Below, one piece after another: positions 61,671-64,000 of a DNA stretch of 64,000 bases. The DNA is from Eublepharis macularius (taxonomy: Eukaryota; Chordata; Lepidosauria; Squamata; Eublepharidae): contig NC_072807.1 of the NCBI RefSeq assembly GCF_028583425.1, forward strand, positions 30,881,001-30,945,000, written 5' to 3'. The notes below the pieces were generated by a model. It was not told the DNA's origin. It saw only the letters and a list, made by a program, of their open reading frames with translations, and searched no databases. Positions within the stretch are counted from its first letter, which is position 1. Every line of letters starts with the position of its first letter. Made by a program: the position numbers and the translations under genes.

Positions 61671-62289
61671 AAAAAGATTTCTCACTTTCATTTAAACCTT
61701 GAGTTTGTGTCTTGAAGGTCTCTAGGAAGACAGCTAGCTACACCAGCCTGATCCAACTGGAATTACAGGAAGTTGCTTGGGGTGGCAAGATTTGAAAAGC
61801 AGCAGGGTTATCGGATAAACTCTTGGGAAACCTCGTTGCCCTCCAAAGCCCAGCCTTTTGGGGCAGATCCCCTCCCCACACAGTATATAAACTGCAGTGT
61901 TCTCTACTCACTCCAGAGACATGAATTTTTGCTCCATTCATTCATAAAAATCAGGGGGGAAATCTGCAATTTGGGAAGTCCTTGGGAAAAGGAAAGAAGC
62001 CAGCTCCTTCCCCATAAGACCCCTGGTCTTGGTCTTGGCCTTCCACAACTTCCCCACTCAATGACTCCCTCCTTTTTGTTCCATCCACTTCTGGAGGTAA
62101 GTACCCTTAATCGGGAAAGATCTCAAAGCAGGCAGCAGAATTTCACCGTTGCCTGAACGCAACAAAACAGAACAATGGTTCCATACTGAAAAGGGGGGGG
62201 GGGGCTTCATATTTGCTGAGGCCAGCAAAACCACCTGCTTGTCAGCCCCGTCAATCCCCAAATCCAGCAGCTTTTTGTTTACCACTTAC

Positions 62290-62381
62290 CTCTGCCCGAA
62301 ATTGCTCTTGTGACAAGCAGTCAATCAAGTCCACAGAGCCAAGGAGGCAGCCAGAGGGATAATCTTTAGGGAAGTCCAAAT
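62290..62381 (-). CDS. TRIP4: TRIP4 coding exon within ASCH domain
   Basis: 92 nt: AT completes a split codon (probably Asp), then 30 codons encode LDFPKDYPSGCLLGSVDLID followed by CLSQEQFRAE. Human TRIP4 has EFPNDYPSGCLLGCVDLIDC then LSQKQF at the same place, as I recall. The GCLLG...VDLIDC core is the ASCH strand region. The acceptor has a good pyrimidine tract (CTCTCTCGCTTGCCGTAG) and the donor is GAG|GTAAGT. It ends in phase 0, matching the exon at 49945. The preceding exon, with the start of the ASCH domain, was not found up to 64000 and should lie beyond the window. Confidence 0.96.
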
Positions 62382-62998
62382 CTACGGCAAGCGAGAGAGA
62401 AAATTATTAGGCAAGCTTGAGCACGTGACCCTGGGGCCCTGCCATTCTCCACATGGTCCTGATTAGCCTGCCGCTGCCTCTCGTGCACTCTCTCCATAGG
62501 CCCTTTCGATTGTTCTTGGCTTTGAACAAAAACATACACTGGCTTGGGAAAGAATTGCCTAGCACTAGTTATGCTCTCCCCCTCCACTCCCCCAGCCCAG
62601 ACAATCATTCTTCTGCGTGACCTGAAGACCCGAGTCTCTCTGTGCCGTTTCATTAATGGACTTCCGACTCATGCTGCATGGATCTGCCCGAGGTTAAGGG
62701 GACGGCTAAGCAAAAGATCAAATATTATGACTCGGTCTGCCAAGAAGAATACTTAGAGCACACCTTGGTATTCAGAGCACATTTTATGCGACTTGAACAA
62801 CGTATTCAGATTAGTATTTGAATCCTTGTAGGATTTCCCATATTTGGTCAAAAGTGAGATGGAAAGGGAAATTAAAAACAAACAAAAGGGGAGGCAAGGC
62901 TGAAAGACGAGACTGGATGGAGCAGGAAAGCCTTGAAGCGGTACATGTCTATTCAAGCACTTTTCCATGCTTGTAAGAACATAAGCCTTGTATTCACA

Positions 62999-63026
62999 AC
63001 ACACACACACACACACACACACACAG
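62999..63026 (+). repeat. (CA)n microsatellite
   Basis: About 13 uninterrupted CA dinucleotides, the longest pure dinucleotide run in the window. Confidence 0.9.
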
Positions 63027-63774
63027 AGCTCTCAAGAAGCCAGATTCTGTGATGTGATGAGAATTTACCACGCATAGTTCATATTGTATCAAACCACTAC
63101 AGCTCAATTCAGACACCAAACTAGAGTCTGCACCTTTGGGAGGGTGTTGTTTTGGTCAGTCCTGTTCCAAGCTGAAACACACAATTATGTGAGTGTTTGG
63201 ATTTTGCTTCGGACCAACGTGGGGCTAACTTGCCACTTCAAACCAGAATCTGTGCTACTCGCAGCTGAGGGCTGAAGGCACGGTTAAAGCCTCTGGATGG
63301 AAGACTGTGCTTTTAGCACCATGCTTCTCTGCTTTGCTATCCTGACGCATTTGCAATTTTTCTCCTGTCTCTGCTGTGCAGTGGCGTCCAGAGGATATGC
63401 AACAGCCAGAGGAAGGAAGCGTGCTCAGGTTGTTTCTCAATTCAGACATGACACCAAACAACAGCTATGCCTTGCATGCCCTTTGCTGCAAGATTTCCGA
63501 TTCTTTGGCTGTTTTGTGGGTGTAACCCTTAGGGGAGTGGAGCTCAAGGCCCAACTGATATTTCACAGTGGGCGTGCTCCCCTGCTGCCAGCATCTTAGC
63601 CTGCCTCTCCTCCTTCCAGCCTTGAGTAGGCAGGGGTGGCGGTGGCTCTAATCCTTATAGGCACGATAGCCTCAACTGCAATAGTTCAAAATATTTCTCC
63701 TGTAGGTGATAAGAGTTCACTTCAAAACATCACTTCTAAATGGATTCTCTTCCCTTCCTTCTTTCCACTTAAGT

Positions 63775-64000
63775 TCATAAGAACCTAAGAAGAGCCCCAC
63801 TGGATCAGACCAGTGGTTCATCTTCTCTAGCATCCTGCTTCACGCCATGGCCAACCAATGGGCCTGTAGGTTCAGAAAAAAGGGCACTGGGGCCAAGATC
63901 TTCCCCTGATGTTGCCAACTTAGCACTGCCATTCAGGTGTCAACTGTCTCTAGCTGTGGAGGTTCTCTTTAGTCACCATGGCTAGTAGCCACTGGTGAAC
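63775..64000 (+). repeat. LINE 3'-end fragment running off the window
   Basis: 'cataagaacctaagaagagccccactggatcagaccagtggttcatc', 'atcttcccctgatgttgcc' and 'agtcaccatggctagtagccactgg' match the family at 43075 and 48486. The copy is cut by the window end. Confidence 0.75.

Larger units (their letters stand above)
49946..62289 (-). other. TRIP4: TRIP4 intron within the ASCH domain
   Basis: 12.3 kb between two ASCH-coding exons. It carries SINEs, CR1 tails, an hAT hairpin element and microsatellites. Regions at 51.0-52.4 kb, 52.5-54.0 kb and 55.9-58.5 kb show no recognisable gene. Open frames of 120-165 codons there have no matching domain or splice context. Confidence 0.85.
62382..64000 (-). 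other. TRIP4: TRIP4 upstream intron, 3' part
   Basis: Intron sequence upstream of the ASCH exon. No earlier TRIP4 exon is recognisable. It contains a (CA)n run and, at the end, a LINE tail. Confidence 0.75.

Noticed and set aside
62382..64000. A further upstream TRIP4 exon encoding the start of the ASCH domain
   Set aside because: I looked for the conserved tryptophan- and alanine-rich segment on the minus strand and found nothing resembling it before the window end.
1..64000. CRISPR arrays, bacterial operons or phage genes
   Set aside because: The sequence is vertebrate nuclear DNA with spliced genes and reptile retroelements. No regularly spaced short repeats of the CRISPR kind are present.

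Overview
This is vertebrate nuclear DNA, most likely from a squamate reptile (lizard, possibly gecko-like). The exons are short, separated by long introns, and bounded by GT/AG splice sites. There is a CpG-island promoter. The repeats are typical of reptile genomes: 5S-rRNA-derived and tRNA-derived SINEs, CR1-type LINE tails, and short hAT elements with 8-bp target duplications. The species call is inferred from repeat types only.

Two genes can be identified, both on the minus strand and in head-to-tail order, so transcription runs from high to low coordinates. TRIP4 (ASC-1) contributes its last three coding exons: 62290-62381, 49843-49945 and 39444-39511. They encode the end of the ASCH domain and the C-terminus, and their reading phases join cleanly. 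ZNF609 follows: a CpG-island promoter with a non-coding first exon near 25.1-25.5 kb, a first intron of about 17 kb, and coding exon 2 at 7101-7978. Exon 2 encodes the first 248 residues. The rest of ZNF609 (including its zinc finger) and the N-terminal part of TRIP4 lie outside the window. The order TRIP4 then ZNF609 on one strand matches the human arrangement as I recall it.

Region by region: 1-7100 is ZNF609 intron 2, with almost no recognisable repeats. 7101-7978 is exon 2, the orthologue of the exon that forms the circular RNA circ-ZNF609 in mammals. 7979-25137 is intron 1, repeat-poor up to about 23.6 kb, then two local tandem arrays built from SINE pieces. 24.9-25.8 kb is the CpG island. 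25.8-39.2 kb is the intergenic spacer, with SINEs, two 5S-derived SINEs and a long inverted repeat. 39.2-62.4 kb is the 3' part of TRIP4, whose two introns carry most of the transposable elements, including four hAT-type elements with visible target duplications. 62.4-64 kb is upstream TRIP4 intron with a LINE tail running off the end.

The most notable signals are these. (1) The reading frame in the putative circular ZNF609 exon closes at a TGA that lies immediately after the back-splice junction. (2) A 260-bp hAT-type element contains a nearly perfect 73-bp-arm hairpin. (3) A 347-bp inverted repeat lies in the spacer. (4) A LINE tail beside a TRIP4 exon is interrupted by two later insertions. 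I found no wholly new protein-coding system.
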